This document shows, in pieces, positions 35,701 through 43,540 of a stretch of DNA of 64,000 nt (positions are counted from its first letter, which is position 1; every line of letters begins with the position of its first letter). Below the pieces are notes generated by a model. It saw nothing but the letters and a program-made list of their open reading frames with translations. It was not told the origin of the DNA and did not search any database. Source of the stretch: Portevinia maculata (Eukaryota; Arthropoda; Insecta; Diptera; Syrphidae); NCBI GenBank assembly GCA_949715645.1, contig OX454529.1, forward strand, positions 7,235,819-7,299,818, in the 5' to 3' direction. The position numbers and the translations under genes were made by a program.

Positions 35701-37988
35701 TTGAAAAGACTTAGAGCAAATCGAATCACAGATTCAAAAAGAGCTGACGAAATTACCATAGAATCCGTTCCTAACTCAAAAACGACAAAAGTGGCGTATG
35801 GAACAAAACAATTCTCAGGCGACGTCTTCAGCTTGATTGAACGGTCATTGCCACAGCCTCGCGTATCGCCTCCACTTGGTGGGCATTGGATCGCCTCTCA
35901 TCAGTTTGGAGATGAGAACCATTAGCCCATTGGACTCGGTGTCTCCTAGCTTTTTCAGAGGGTATATCGTCTTTTGGTTTTTTGGAGTCTTTGAACGGCT
36001 TCCTAACTCCTTCGACAGGATAATGAACTTCACCATCATCCACAGTATGGCTTGTATCAAAAAACACAGTGAGTAATTAATCTCACTTTGTGTAGACATG
36101 GTTAAAAATGAGTAAGGGACAGCCCTCCTTCCCCGATGGGCATCACAATGGGTCAGTATTGACCTGAGTGTGTCACTTAGCCTACCTAACCTAACCTAAC
36201 TTCTTCGACAGTAATGATGAGTACTTCTTCTTCATTGCTAGGAACGGCTATTGGAAAATATATCCGAGGAAATTGTTCATTTAGAAGTCCTTCACAATAC
36301 TGTTGCCACATGTGTCGTATTTGTTCGTCATCCACAAGAAGCAGCCCTTGACAGTTGTTGATGAACTTTGGCAAACCGATTTGCTGGGGATTTCTTCTTC
36401 TCTGAGCGGCTATTTTGGTTCAACCTGGGTTTTCGGAGTTCGCGGATAGCCTGATGGTTTCTATCAGCGGCCGAAGAAAAAATGTCTCCTAACTCCCAAC
36501 ACTTTGAACGCAGATTTCTCTTCGCTATCTATCCTCTGGCCCATTCCAATTCGAGGCGAGCTTTTTCATCTTCATTGTTGGTGGAGCACTTTGACCAAAC
36601 CTTGAATGCCGATTTCTTGCCACTTGTCACTTCCGTAGCTTCATATGTCAACCACCATGCTTGTTTGCCGTGTTAATAGTGCCCTTTTAAAGCTCCTAGC
36701 AGGGATTTGGCTCTATCCAAGCGAGGTCGCATCCTTAACTTTGTTGATGATGTGATGGAGATACTTTTGCATCAATGCCTCGCGTTTGCGGCCATAAAAA
36801 TGTCTGTCGGTAGGAGGCGGTGTTGCCAAGGGTCACTTTACAGTCATCAGTTTCATTTTTATAAATCAGCACCATAAATTCATGTTCTCATAAAAAAAAA
36901 CTTTGTTCATGAAGTTGAATTTTCTTCCAGATTCCTGCAAGTTTGGCTCCAACACTTACTTTGCTCTCTGCGGGCTTGGTGGTATAATTTCCTGTGGCAT
37001 CACTCACACGATGGTCGTCCCACTCGATTTAGTGAAGTGTCGCCTGCAGGTGGATCCCGCCAAATATAAAAGTGTTGTAAACGGTTTCCGTGTGACTCTG
37101 AAAGAGGACGGCGTTAAGGGATTATCCAAGGGTTGGGCTCCGACTTTCTTTGGCTATTCGATGCAGGGTCTCTGCAAGTTTGGACTCTATGAAGTCTTCA
37201 AAGTCTTCTACTCAGATGCTATTGGCGAAGAGAACTCGTATTTGTACAGGACATCTCTGTATTTGGCTGCTTCTGCATCAGCTGAATTCTTTGCTGATAT
37301 CGCCTTAGCGCCAATGGAGGCCGCTAAGGTTAAAATCCAGACAACTCCTGGATTTGCAAATACATTACGTGAAGCACTGCCAAAGATGTCGCAACAAGAG
37401 GGTATTTCCGCATTCTACAAAGGTCTAGCGCCTTTATGGTGCAGGCAGATACCCTATACAATGATGAAGTTTGCATGCTTTGAGCGTACACTCGAGCTGC
37501 TGTACAAGTAAGTTGAAAATATACTACAGAGCTGTTTATGGTTTGACTGATATACTTTTTGTCCAATATAGATATGTTGTTCCAAAGCCACGTATGGAAT
37601 GCACAAAGGGTGAACAATTGGTTGTTACATTCGCCGCTGGCTACATTGCTGGTGTATTCTGTGCCATTGTTTCCCATCCAGCCGATACAGTTGTATCTAA
37701 ATTGAATCAAGCTAAGGGTGCTTCGGCCTTTGACGTTGCCAAACAACTTGGATGGTCTGGTATGTATTTTCCGTGTTTTCTATCTAATGTCATGGGTTTT
37801 ATGTTGTTTTATTTTTAACAGGCCTTTGGGGTGGTCTTGTTCCTAGAATCGTCATGATCGGCACACTTACTGCCGCTCAATGGTTCATTTACGACGCGGT
37901 TAAGGTTTACCTCCGCATGCCACGACCACCACCACCAGAAATGCCCGAATCTCTTAAGAAGAAGCTGGGCATCACTGCTGCTAATTAA
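23727..37988 (+). CDS. Mpcp: Mitochondrial phosphate carrier (SLC25A3 family)
   Basis: Coding exons 23727-23889, 36931-37507, 37572-37759 and 37822-37988 give 364 aa with matching phases (1,2,1). The protein imports phosphate (with H+) into the mitochondrial matrix across the inner membrane for ATP synthesis. Three carrier repeats are visible by their signatures PLDLVKCRL, PMEAAKVKI and the phosphate-carrier type PADTVVSKL. Other conserved blocks are LYRTSLYLAASASAEFFADI, PYTMMKFACFERT and the PRPPPPEMPESLKKKLG tail. Exon 1 encodes a variable leader (MLFGSMLEASQNLPF...), likely the targeting region, as in Drosophila Mpcp. All splice sites are GT-AG. The 13 kb first coding intron (23890-36930) is packed with TEs but the exons look intact and functional. 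Mpcp1 versus Mpcp2 orthology cannot be decided by eye. Confidence 0.95.
24230..24850 (+). repeat. GTGGGCGTGTCAGTGGGCGG-rich diverged repeat
   Basis: The unit TGTGGGCGTGTCAGT.GGCGG recurs near 24365, 24500 and (as GTGAGCGTGTCTGTTGGCGG) 24600, with CCCTAGAGAGTAT and ATTTCAGCTCCCTAG repeats between. It is followed by CAACAGACGGACGGACGG and the GGACATGGCTAG motif, ending ATACCCTTAGAATAGGGTAT. This is typical fly dispersed repeat DNA, noncoding. Confidence 0.65.
24983..25530 (+). repeat. Hairpin-headed interspersed repeat, copy 1
   Basis: Starts with a nested hairpin: GGGTTCCGT (24983-24991) pairs with ACGGAACCC (25008-25016), enclosing GCCA-AA-TGGC. A (GTCT)n run and a long AT-rich body follow. 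The last part (CATGCAAACTTCCACC ... GGTTTGAACGAGATTTAG ... AAACCGCAATTTAACTTTC) recurs at 27587-27690. Confidence 0.75.
25840..26215. repeat. AATA/AAATA low-complexity tract
   Basis: Dense AATAAATAAATA-type simple repeat with no coding sense on the plus strand; the minus-strand open frame there is an artefact of the composition. Confidence 0.7.
26283..27015 (-). pseudogene. mariner-like transposase, N-terminally truncated
   Basis: Minus strand: VTGDETWVHHYD (first Asp), LLHDNAPVHTA (second Asp), then in another frame HPPYSPDLAPSDYFLFPDL (third Asp; D34D spacing type) and a RNYIEK-like end. A frameshift near 26590 separates them. The left end GAGGGGCGTTCAATATATTC at 26283 may be part of the TIR. 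The DNA-binding N-terminus is missing at the junction with a Jockey RT. Confidence 0.86.
27030..27580 (-). pseudogene. Jockey-clade LINE RT C-terminal fragment
   Basis: An open minus-strand frame of ~180 codons has FFDWKIRINASKTQVIFFTR, AKYLGVHLDKTLTF, LINRKSKLS-like and MFYGSPAWDKCAASHISRLQ segments, as in the RT thumb of Jockey elements. Both ends are cut: by the mariner at ~27015 and by a repeat at ~27585. It lacks the YADD catalytic region. Confidence 0.85.
27587..27690 (+). repeat. Hairpin-headed repeat, copy 2 (3' part only)
   Basis: CTGCAAACTTCCAACGATAA, TTGGTTTGAACGAGATCCAG and AAACCGCAATTTACCTTTC match 25408-25505 with few differences. Confidence 0.75.
27800..28830 (-). pseudogene. 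hAT-superfamily transposase fragment (ZBED/SCAND3-like)
   Basis: The minus-strand frame 28645-28034 has LLLHTEVRWLSKGACLTRFY and an LQ-x-K-F-x-D-like middle, typical of the hAT transposases related to ZBED5/SCAND3/GTF2IRD2. The C-terminal dimerisation end (27990-27800) is frame-shifted. The N-terminal part at 28830-28646 has broken frames. It is bounded by a mariner transposase at 28835. Confidence 0.75.
28839..29405 (-). pseudogene. Tc1/mariner-superfamily transposase fragment
   Basis: Minus-strand frames at 29405-29169 (IIISDEEYLWLNG, first Asp; then FIRKKSLFGAVFMPVASF) and 29165-28839 (MWFQQDGATSHSGGATIELL, second Asp; WPPSSCDLTPLDFFLWDY, third). A frameshift near 29165 and a missing N-terminus make it dead. 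Its subfamily differs from the 26.3 kb mariner. Confidence 0.83.
29750..29889 (+). pseudogene. LINE ORF1 (gag-like), 5' portion, upstream of the hAT insertion
   Basis: An open frame from about ATG 29841 (KMKKRKANSRNNNW) reads up to the hAT insertion site. It continues in the same frame at 33682 once the insertion and one target copy are removed. Positions 29406-29750 are unrecognised. Confidence 0.6.
29890..33681 (-). mobile_element. hAT element with 14-bp TIRs and 8-bp TSD
   Basis: The left end CAGTGGCGTGGCGT at 29890 is the exact inverse of the right end ACGCCACGCCACTG at 33668-33681. Both are flanked by GTACCTTA (29882-29889, 33682-33689), the 8-bp duplication expected for hAT. The 3.8 kb body carries a transposase gene on the minus strand and about 1.1 kb of AT-rich 5' flanking DNA. 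The element sits inside a LINE ORF1. Confidence 0.93.
30368..32503 (-). pseudogene. hAT transposase (zf-TTF / DUF4371 / dimerisation), frameshifted
   Basis: Minus strand, three parts. 32503-~32115 is the zinc-finger TTF-like start (KYKWLTGSCKLNKMFCFPCL). ~32115-31179 is the core: SIMIDETPDLSHREHLSAIF (first Asp), GQSMSGEGGGVQKKV and CYAHVLNLVLSRSL. 31009-30368 is the dimerisation end: LLLTLPISVASVERSFSALK with RIHTYLRNS. Frame breaks lie near 32115 and between 31010 and 31180. Relatives carry an Asp-containing Y-D-G-A-like segment just before MSG; it appears deleted here, which would remove a catalytic residue. Confidence 0.88.
33682..34070 (+). pseudogene. Jockey-like LINE ORF1 (gag-like), continuation
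   Basis: Plus-strand frames read IMDELLVVSPNVTKK and then, after stops, SQFFSHELKNEKALKVVLYG followed by LSEVDTTKLKNELIKLGL. The second is the PRE_C2HC-type domain that precedes zinc knuckles in Jockey-clade ORF1. It ends near 34070, so zinc knuckles and ORF2 are missing. Confidence 0.76.
34043..35072 (-). pseudogene. Multi-exon gene-like unit, transposase-like N-terminal region (unidentified)
   Basis: On the minus strand an ATG at 35072 opens MESASSEPGSVSSGILE followed by GTAAGT. An acidic Ser-rich exon follows (DDEFLPKDLSSSSS, ~34945-34865), then ~34831-34629 ending TTCAG|GTAAGA, then an acceptor TTTTTTCAG and exon ~34563-34140 with ELWKSQIRKKLRESGKAYIT and a Cys-rich CKSTCFYMCNKFLTESERFD segment. 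I recall similar C-x3-C-x4-C proteins as the N-terminal half of a DNA transposase group, possibly Sola-like. No downstream catalytic half is seen. Function unknown. Confidence 0.5.
35147..35352. mobile_element. 206-bp foldback element (MITE) with 74-bp TIRs
   Basis: 35147-35220 and 35279-35352 are inverted copies with one visible mismatch (starting AGCCTTATTGCGAAGATC). The 58-bp centre holds a second inverted pair, TTTTGTCAATCG / CGATTGACAAAA, so nearly the whole element can fold on itself. No clear TSD; no coding. Confidence 0.9.
35376..36110. other. Unrecognised stretch with short open frames
   Basis: A plus-strand frame 35482-35925 and minus-strand frames 35395-35610 and 35828-36067 overlap; none resembles a family I know. 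CACAAAACAATTCT-type motifs repeat at ~35552, 35633 and 35803. It could be the remains of a transposon. Confidence 0.35.
36112..36200 (+). repeat. LINE-type 3' tail, related to 9365
   Basis: CCTTCCCCGATGGGCATCAC, then GAGTGTGTCACTTAG and a CCTACCTAACCTAACCTAAC end. The tail looks like a telomere-type repeat but is short and follows LINE-like sequence. Confidence 0.45.
36190..36800 (-). pseudogene. LINE linker fragment (RTE-like), copy 2
   Basis: Minus strand: MPKFINNCQGLLLVDDEQIR, HMWQQYCEGLLNEQFPRIYF, then SNEEEVLIITVEEVRLG. Upstream (36500-36800) are KARLEWARG-like pieces of the same endonuclease-RT linker. It is homologous to 22290-22560. Frames are broken and the RT domain is missing. Confidence 0.75.
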
Positions 37989-38555
37989 TTGTTAGCGATA
38001 AGGCTTATTTTGAATAGCAAAGGAACGCTTGTCAATAGGCAAAAGGGGCTGCAAAATAAAAAATACAAAACAATTTAAATTGCGTTTTTTTTTCTTTTCT
38101 TGAAAATAGAGTTCCTTGAGCTGATGAGCAGAATAATGCCGATGCAAGGTTCGAGCCCGCTCAAGAATGCCCAAAAGTTGTTCCACTGCCCCACCTCATG
38201 CGAAAGTCGGTCGAAACTCAAAACTGTATACACACTAGGGTGGGTCATCGATGTATGAACATTTTTTTTTATTTTTTTTTTGGACTGGAATAGTGACCAA
38301 AGTTTGACCCCTATCCAAGGGATACTAAAAATCAAAAAAAAAATATTTTTTTAAGAACCTTCCTTCTTTCTCCCGCGCATTGATTTTGAAAATTTGTGTT
38401 TTCGCCAATTTTTCGATATTTTTCAACACTTTATTCTGAAAAGATTTTTAATTTTTTTTTTTGTTGGAAAATTAAATAAGAAAATAAGAATAAATGAACA
38501 GAAATATTTTTTTTTATTAAAAACATGCAAAAGTTGATAAAAAAAACATTAATAA
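37989..38555 (+). other. 3' UTR and flank of the phosphate carrier gene
   Basis: AT-rich DNA after the stop with AAATAAA near 38053, a likely polyadenylation signal. 38210-38555 is low-complexity DNA with nothing recognised. Confidence 0.5.
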
Positions 38556-40870
38556 ACTAGTCAGTGGAAACTTTAAAATCTTGCTTGCTTTCGAATTTTG
38601 GCACAGATTTTCTGGAACTTATTTTTGCTTTGATGAGACCATCTCTGGAGCTTTTCTCGCACAACTGCATCGAAGCCTCTGTTACCGTTTTAACTGATCG
38701 TTCTACAGATTGCGTGTGACATGGAAGCCTTAAAAAAGGTATTATGTCATCACCTCCTGATTCCACTAGCGAAAGCAGTGTTTCATATGTTATATCGCGA
38801 AGAAGAGGAGGTTGTTCATATTCTTGTTGCCAGTCTATGAGCTCAACGTACGACTGCATTAAGATTTATGTTATTGCGGGTGGCAATGGTGCAGTAGTAG
38901 TGTATTCGCTTACGGAATGGAAGGTCGTGCGTTCGAATCCCGGCCAAGTCCATTACTTTATACCGAATACATGAAATCGTAATCTCCCTAAGTAACTTAG
39001 ACACCACCCGTGGAGAAAAACCCTACAACTGCACCCAAACACTTCTTTCCTATCTCTCTATTCTTTCTAATACCAAGTAGCTTACACTGTGTTCTTCGCA
39101 TTATAAGGGTACTGTAACAACAGAAAAAAAAAAAAAAAAAATCCCTTTAGCGTAAGCAAATTATAAAACAAAAAAAAAAAATTTGTTTTTGGGGATCTGC
39201 CAGCATTGATATTAAAATATTTTCCGGATGAGCAAAGAAACTATTACGCTTAATAACTGGATCTATTACCATTTTAAGTTGAGATGGAAGACATCGTGAA
39301 CTAGAAACTAGCTTCCAAAAATGCCTAGATCCATCCATCGTGCACTTTTATCTCGAACCAAACAGGCGCATAAACTGTAACAACGAATGTGGCCAAATAT
39401 TTGAGGTTGTTAGATGGTGTCTTTGTGGAAACATACAGGCGTAATATTCTGTTAGCTTTCGTCAACCAACGAGCGTGAGACATCTTTCCTGGAGATCTGT
39501 TCGCTAGATCAGAAGAGCATTCACCACTCACAACAGCCGACGATATCTGGCAAAGGTAGCTTTGATCACCGCTTAGGTCTTTGACGTCACCAATATCCGG
39601 CAATACACCCTCTCTAACTTTTCTAATGGCACAATAGGTTTTTTTTTTCAAGTCTTCCAGAAGCTTTTTGATACTACCTGCATATGAATTTGGTCCAGTG
39701 GTTGTGCCATCTAAGTGCAAAAACAGGTGTCTCAGGGGAAGTTCATTCATATGTAACAAACAAATGATCCATTGTAAGGGTTGCTCTAGACGCTTTTCCA
39801 TAAGTCTTATTATACCGCCTTTCTTTCCAGTATTTGTCGCTGTTCCATCACATCCAACAGCTTTTGTGTCCTTTAAGGAAATATTTTGCGAAGAAAGCAA
39901 CTGAAAAATAGCAAGTTCGATAGCCTCAGACGTCCCGTCGATATATGCTCCTCGACGATAACTTGGCGGTATTTTTTTGCATCTTTTTCAACAATCCTTT
40001 TTGTTTTGTCCTTCCTGCCATCACAATATAGTGCTGGAACATTTATGCAACGGTTCTTAACGCAGATCTCTTTGCGAACATTTGCTCTACATCAGCAGCT
40101 GATTGTGTGTCATAAAGCACAGCAGATGCAGTTGCTGCAGCAGCTCGATCAGATACGCCATATCGATCACATGTTTTGGACAATGTTGGCAGTCTCAGAA
40201 GTGATATTTTTGTTCGTCTCTCACGCTCACGTGGCACTGATGTTGACGGCCAATAATCGTTACTTTGACTGCTTTCTGAGTCATCGGATGAAATGGAACA
40301 TTCCTCAGTTAAGTCAACTACTGCATCTTTTTTGGTAATACTATTTTCGTTATAGTATGACGATGTTTTTCATTTTTGGTTGTTGCTAAAGAGTATATGC
40401 CACCTATTATCATTTTTCTCTCCGATCTCTGATCAATAACAAAATTATGTTCTGTTTTCGGAATTTTTTTTCCTTTTGAGCAATTACATCTATTCAAATC
40501 TTTGCATTTGCATGAGCAAATATCGAAAAGCTTGTTAGAACTTATATATCAAATTCTGCCTTTTTAGGAATTGAAAGTCGCTTCCAAGATTTGATCAACT
40601 TCTTAGAGTGGCATACTTTCAACAATTATATCACGCGCTTTAGGGTAACGGTTGCACCATATACTTATCAATCTGACCGCAACAATTTCCACGATATCGT
40701 TAATGGCTGGTTCGTTTCGGGTATCTGTTTTAAGCTTAATTTGATACCTCGTAAAGTTATAAAACTACATGACCTCTTTATAAGAAGGCAGAACATTATC
40801 TTTCATATCTTCAATATTACCAAAAATGCAACAACTAGATGCTTGTCTTTCCATATTGTATTGCTCTTGA
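38556..40870 (-). pseudogene. Transposase-like gene remnant (GCDGTATNTGKKGG family), SINE-interrupted
   Basis: Minus-strand pieces follow in order. The N-terminal part (~40870-40350) has LPSYKEVMKFYN-like and CSCKCKDLNRCNCSKGKKIP segments and ends SERKMIIGGI. The middle (40340-40043) has SISSDDSESS and TCDRYGVSDRAAAATASAVL. The core 39900-39325 has AVGCDGTATNTGKKGG, LLHMNELPLRHLF and MSHARWLTKANRILRLY; then RNSFFAHPENILISML. After the SINE comes ELIDWQQEYEQPPL with FLRLPCHTQSVERSVKTVTE (38860-38556). I recall this as a widespread arthropod transposon protein but cannot name the superfamily. Several frameshifts. Confidence 0.7.
38878..39180 (+). mobile_element. tRNA-derived SINE, family 1, copy 2
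   Basis: GGTGGCAATGGTGCAGTAG head, B box in GTCGTGCGTTCGAATCCCG, body with CTCCCTAAGTAACTTAG and TTATAAGGGTACTGTAAC, an internal A tract and an AAATTATAAAACA poly(A) end. It matches 19934-20285 through the whole length and is inserted in the minus-strand transposase remnant. Confidence 0.87.
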
Positions 40871-41027
40871 TATCACAACAGTTTATTGATTGATTGATTT
40901 ATATTTATTTAGCTAGTTTATCGCTATTTTGAACATTATTTTTAAATTAAATTACAAGTTAAATGAACTACCATTCAAAAATTATTTTTTACATACTCTA
41001 TTACTAGTGACTTAAATTTATATAGAT

Positions 41028-41320
41028 TGTATTTTTTAATTAAAACAAGCTTTTTTGTTTCAATTCCCTTTTTTTATATTTCAATTTTAGACTCTTGATT
41101 TATTTTATTATGTGTCACAAATTGGTTACCTAAAGAAGCCAAAATCAGTTTCGTAATTCACCAGGTTCTTCTATACGCCAGAAAAAAAACGAGGTTAGAT
41201 GAATCATATGTGCCAACTTAGGTAATACGATGCATGATGATTTGACGTCCCTCTATTCGTCAGCATATGGTAACACGGTGGTAGTGTTCAGGTCATTAGA
41301 TTAGAAGTTATTCTGCAACA
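41028..41320 (-). repeat. BEL/Pao 3' LTR
   Basis: 293 bp, TG...CA, identical to 46559-46851. The end of the pol frame overlaps its inner edge by a few codons. Confidence 0.95.
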
Positions 41321-43540
41321 TTCTCCCCGCCTTGAATGGTCGTAAGATCTTCAATCTTAGGTAGGGGACAGAGCTTGGTTAATGCCCTTGTAGTCGTGCC
41401 AGTCGCTGTTTTAAGAGTCGCCACACGAATGACTCCATCCTTTCCCTTGTGAAATTCAGTAACGCGGGCTAGTTTCCATCTTAGTGGGGGCAAGTTTTCG
41501 TCCTTTAGCATCACCACATCATCAACCTGGAGTCCTTGGTTTGCCTTGCGCCATTTGGACCTTGCTTGTAGATTGTGAAGATACTCCTCTCTCCATCTTT
41601 GCCAAAATTGTTGAATCAGCCATTGCACTCTCTGCCATCGGGTTAAATAAGTCAGATTCTTGTCCCTAATATCTAAATCGGGTATGGATTGTAAATGACT
41701 ACCAACTAGGAAATGCCCAGGTGTCAATGGTTGGAAATCTGACGGATCTTCGGAAAGTGGGGAAAGGGGACGGGAATTCAGGATGGATTCGATTTGAATT
41801 ATTACAGTATTTAATTCCTCATACGTCAAGGAAGCTAAATGCAGCACATGCTTCATGTGACGCTTGGCAGCCTTAACTGCTGCCTCCCATATGCCGCCAA
41901 AGTGTGGTGACCTTGGAGGAATGGTTCGCCACTCAACGCCTTCTTGAGTCAACGCATTCGTAACTTCTCTTTGATGTTCTGGAGATGCCAACTGCAAATA
42001 TAAGTCCTTTAATTCGTTTCTTGCTCCTATGTAGTTGGTGGCATTGTCGCTATAAATTATCTTACTTAGGCCCCTTCTACCAAAAAATCTTCTTAGAGCA
42101 CCTAAAAAACTTGCCGTGCTCAGATCACCCACTAACTCCAAGTGCACTGCCTTTGTGCTAAAACAGATAAAAATCGCAACGTATGCCTTTATTGGAGTAG
42201 TTCCTCTTCGTTTGAAATGAATTGCGAATGGTCCACAAAAGTCAGTGCCGCTTACTGCAAATGGCCGTGACGGGCTAATACGATGTAATGGCAGATCAGC
42301 CATGAGTGGATAATCCGTCCTTGGCTGGGTTCTAAAACATTTAACACATTGACGTATGGTCCTTTTTGCCAATACCTTCCCATGGACTGGCCAGTATTGC
42401 TGTCTTACAAAATCCAGCAGTCCCTGTGCTCCCAGATGGTGATTCTTTTCATGAATATGCTGCATAACCGCTTCCGTGAATGTACTTCTAGCCGGTAGTA
42501 GAATGGGGTGCTTAAATTCATATCCAATTGCGGCATTTTTTAGTCGTCCTCCAACACGGATTATTCCATGATCATCTAGGAATGGGTTTAACGATGACAT
42601 ATGAGATCTCATATTCACCTGTTGTCCCTTCTGTAATTGTGATAGTTCACAAGCGAAGTGCTGTTTCTGCACAGCCCTTATGATAACGTTGATGGCTGCC
42701 TTAAATTCATCCAGTGTAATTTCCCCGAGATGCCTCACTTCTTTCCTCATTCGGGCCATCGTATTTTTGATAAATCGTAGGACATAAGCCGCTGTGTGGA
42801 TAAATTTTATGTAATTGTTTTTAAATTTGGTATGACAAAATATGTCCATGAGCTCATGTACAAGGAGTACGTTTCTCTGTATCTTTCGCTCTAACTCTTC
42901 ATCCGAGAGATTGGGTTTCTCCTTCCACGTGGGCCATTCTGCTTCTCCTTTATATAAAAAGGCTGGGCCAGAGAACCACATGTCACTATTAATCAGCTCC
43001 ATCGGTGTGGACCCTCTTGACAATATATCTGCAGGATTGCACTTTCCGCTAACGTGGTGCCATTGATGAGCTTCAGATAGACCTTGAATTATTGAAACAC
43101 GATTAGCTATAAATGTGGGCCATTGGTGCGTTTCCTCTGCCACCCAGTGCAGGACGATGCTTGAATCCGTCCAATAATAGTATTTCCTAAAATCTTGTTT
43201 GGTAGCCGTCCTGATTTTATGGACAAGTTGCACCATCATTACGGCCGCACATAGTTCGAGCCTGGGCAATGTTATCCGTTGCTTATTGATTGGTGCTACC
43301 TTTGATTTCGCACAGAGCAAGTTCAAATACACATCACCATCCTTTGTTCGCGATCTAACGTACGCGCATGCCCCAAATGCTCTTTCGGAACTATCAGAGA
43401 ACGCATGCAACTCTGCCTCATGGACATTATTCTTTAAGACGTGCCGCTTAATCGATATTTGCTCCAGATCGACCAGTTCTTCTCTGAAGGATAACCAAGC
43501 TTGATGCAGATCTTGAGGGAGAGCCTCATCCCAATGAAGC
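41308..43540 (-). pseudogene. BEL/Pao RNase H-integrase reading frame (downstream of the break)
   Basis: The open frame resumes (KSKLHWDEAL at ~43540; first Met 43410). It has an RNase H-like part (AELHAFSDSSERAFGACAYV, YWTDSSIVLHWV), an integrase zinc finger (HEKNHHLGAQG ... CVKC), the integrase core (GTDFCGPF, IIYSDNATNY, FGGIWEAAVKAAKRHM) and a DUF5641 tail (QQFWQRWREEYL, LPPLRWKLARV). It ends inside the 3' LTR edge (stop at 41308). Coding capacity here looks complete; only the junction with the upstream frame is damaged. Confidence 0.92.

Noticed and set aside
36170..36205. CCTAACCTAACC run as an insect telomere repeat
   Set aside because: Only about three imperfect units at the end of a LINE-like tail, and flies lack TTAGG telomeres.
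38075..38335. Minus-strand ORF after Mpcp
   Set aside because: Low-complexity Lys/Phe runs in poly(A/T) DNA; no family.
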